Below the pieces are notes generated by a model that saw only the letters and a program-made list of their open reading frames with translations, was not told the DNA's origin and did no database searches. This document shows, in pieces, positions 14,957-16,439 of a DNA stretch of 16,439 nt (its first letter is position 1; each line of letters opens with the position of its first letter). The stretch comes from Candidatus Iainarchaeum sp. GTDB lineage: Archaea; Iainarchaeota; Iainarchaeia; Iainarchaeales; Iainarchaeaceae. The stretch lies in NCBI GenBank assembly GCA_013331625.1, contig DUGC01000018.1, forward strand, positions 1 through 16,439, given 5' to 3'. The position numbers and the translations under genes are program-made.

Positions 14957-16411
14957 ATGGCTACACAGGCTCGTCTGTCAAGGGAAGATAAGTTCAAGGG
15001 TCGCATCCTGCGAGCAAAGGGCAGGTTGAATGACCTTGAATTGAATGAAGAAAGCAAAAGGCTCATTTTGAAGTTTGACGCTATTTTGAGCAATACGGGG
15101 AAAAGCCTTGCTTATCGTCTCATGGCTTTGAGTTCTCTTACGTTGGTTGCGAAGCATTTTCCTGATAAACCTCTTACTGAAGTCACTGAAGATGAGTTCC
15201 TGATTTTCTTCGAGGAATATCGCAATTCCGGCCAAAGAGAATGGTCAAAGACCTTGAAGGTCGCAAAAGCTTGTTTGGAAAGGAAAAAAATGAGCCTTGC
15301 TGAAGTCAAGGATTTTGTTGAGGTGAACGAGGCTCATGCGAGGACAATCATTCAAGAAGTCCTTTTGAAGTATCAAGGTTTCGAGAAAGAAAAGGGCGAC
15401 ACAATTTATCTTAAGGCTACTCCTTTGGCGAAAGTTAGGGAAGACAGGGAGCAATTCAAGGGCTATTCACCCCAAAGCGTTGGCAACATCATTGCAAACC
15501 TCAAAGTGTTCCTTCGCACGATGAATCATGGTGAGATGCCTGATTCAGTGAAGAACCTAAAGCAAGGCAAGCCTGTGAGGAGAGTGAAGCCGGAAGACAT
15601 CCTTTCCCCAACCGAAATTCAGCTAATGATTGAGTGCTCTGATAATGCCCGTGACAAATGCATGTTGAGCGTCTTGTACGAAACCGGCTGCCGTGCTGGA
15701 GAGCTTTTGGCGTTGAAAATAAAAGATTTTGAGCCGCAACCGAACAAGGAAGGTGGCTTGCTGTGCTACAAGGCATCTTTGCGCGGCAAAACTGGGGAGC
15801 GGACAAATTATTTGGTGCAGTCAATACCATTCATCAATGGCTGGCTAGAGTTCCACCCTTTTCGCAAGAACAAAGATGCTAGCATGTGGCCGTCAATCGG
15901 TGCAAAGCCTTCGGATGGTGTAAGCATGAACAGCTTGAGAGCAACCATTTTCAGGGCACAGAAAAAAGCCCAGATGGAACATAAGAAAATCTACCCACAT
16001 CTATTCAGACACAGCCGAGCCACACATTTGGCTGAGCAGTCTTGGACTGAGCCCCAATTGAGAATACAATTCGGCTGGACAAATGCTTCGCCCACCCCAA
16101 GCACTTACATCCACATGACAAGCCTGCAACTGAAGAACAAGGTGCTTGAAGAGAATGGTCTTTTGGACGAGGGTGAAAAGCGAGCCAACCCAATCAAGAA
16201 GTGCGAATTGTGCGGGCACTCAAACCCAAGCTACAAAAAATTCTGCCTAAAATGTGGAGTCGCTTTGGACGTGAAAACTGTCATGGAACAATTCAGCGCA
16301 GAAAAAATGGAGCAGGAAGCCACAAACAGGCTTGTTGAAATGCTCGTGCAACTCAAGCAAAAGCATCCAGATGATATGAACGCCGTCTTAAAGCGCTTAA
16401 AAAAAAGCTGA
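14957..16411 (+). CDS. Tyrosine recombinase / integrase with C-terminal zinc ribbon
   Basis: A 484-residue protein from ATG 14957 (MATQARLSREDKFKG). An upstream alternative start at 14915 is unlikely because a TATA-like box lies after it. The N-terminal 210 residues form a helical core-binding (SAM-like) region. The catalytic domain shows R246 in YETGCRAGELLALKI, HLFRHSRATH with H348 and R351, a Trp in FGWTNAS and the nucleophile Y384 in STYIHM. This is the R...HxxR...W...Y set of active tyrosine recombinases. Then comes a four-cysteine zinc ribbon (CELC at 416-419, CLKC at 430-433) and a Gln/Lys-rich helical tail. It is much longer than the roughly 280-residue XerA that resolves archaeal chromosome dimers, so it is more likely the integrase of a mobile element. 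It ends 28 bases before the right edge. No attachment site could be recognised. Confidence 0.93.
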   Translation: MATQARLSREDKFKGRILRAKGRLNDLELNEESKRLILKFDAILSNTGKSLAYRLMALSSLTLVAKHFPDKPLTEVTEDEFLIFFEEYRNSGQREWSKTLKVAKACLERKKMSLAEVKDFVEVNEAHARTIIQEVLLKYQGFEKEKGDTIYLKATPLAKVREDREQFKGYSPQSVGNIIANLKVFLRTMNHGEMPDSVKNLKQGKPVRRVKPEDILSPTEIQLMIECSDNARDKCMLSVLYETGCRAGELLALKIKDFEPQPNKEGGLLCYKASLRGKTGERTNYLVQSIPFINGWLEFHPFRKNKDASMWPSIGAKPSDGVSMNSLRATIFRAQKKAQMEHKKIYPHLFRHSRATHLAEQSWTEPQLRIQFGWTNASPTPSTYIHMTSLQLKNKVLEENGLLDEGEKRANPIKKCELCGHSNPSYKKFCLKCGVALDVKTVMEQFSAEKMEQEATNRLVEMLVQLKQKHPDDMNAVLKRLKKS

Positions 16412-16439
16412 AAAGGTTTAATAAGAATTCCGACCGGTG

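Noticed and set aside
14957..16411. Chromosome-dimer recombinase XerA
   Set aside because: The protein is about 200 residues longer than XerA and has a zinc ribbon, which fits a mobile-element integrase better.
2..16439. CRISPR array
   Set aside because: I saw no regularly spaced direct repeats anywhere in the window.

Overview
The window reads as the chromosome of an archaeon. It carries both subunits of the archaeal replicative polymerase PolD (DP1 and DP2), an Orc1/Cdc6 initiator, a Hel308-type helicase, an archaeal-style SepF and a UPF0147 protein. Several genes have a TATA-like box about 25-28 bases upstream of the start codon, which suggests leaderless transcripts. The combination fits Euryarchaeota or a PolD-bearing DPANN lineage (Micrarchaeota or Diapherotrites would fit); the sequence alone does not decide which.

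Layout from left to right. Positions 2-2074 (+) hold the 3' part of a Hel308 helicase gene whose motif V is interrupted by an intein; the intein's N-terminal half lies off the left edge. Next come a possible 39-residue protein (2201-2320, -) and the orc1/cdc6 gene (2389-3603, -). Upstream of cdc6, 3604-3729 is rich in palindromes and A+T and is a candidate replication origin. Positions 3730-4951 (-) hold a decayed gene broken by two different in-frame stops and one frameshift. A divergent promoter region then leads to a probable two-gene operon on the + strand: sepF (5123-5482) and a tail-anchored membrane protein (5489-6325). A leaderless ankyrin-repeat gene follows (6368-6838).

The minus strand then carries an unrecognised protein with winged-helix-like segments (6995-8149; coding-like sequence continues past its stop) and the operon UPF0147 - DP1 - DP2 (13426 down to 8222). 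A gene-free stretch (13427-13805) contains the operon promoter and a series of hairpins in front of a SAM-dependent methyltransferase (13806-14378, +). After a 100-base segment bounded by 8-base inverted repeats come a small unknown gene (14507-14791, -) and a tyrosine recombinase with a C-terminal zinc ribbon (14957-16411, +).

The theme is chromosome replication and division: initiator and candidate origin, replicative polymerase, fork-repair helicase and a Z-ring anchor within about 13 kb. Mobile or decaying DNA sits beside these genes (intein, pseudogene, integrase). I found no clear new defence system, CRISPR array, tRNA or rRNA. The most promising little-described items are the SepF-linked membrane protein, the intein's extra zinc-knuckle and winged-helix region, and the two places where coding sequence continues in frame beyond stop codons.
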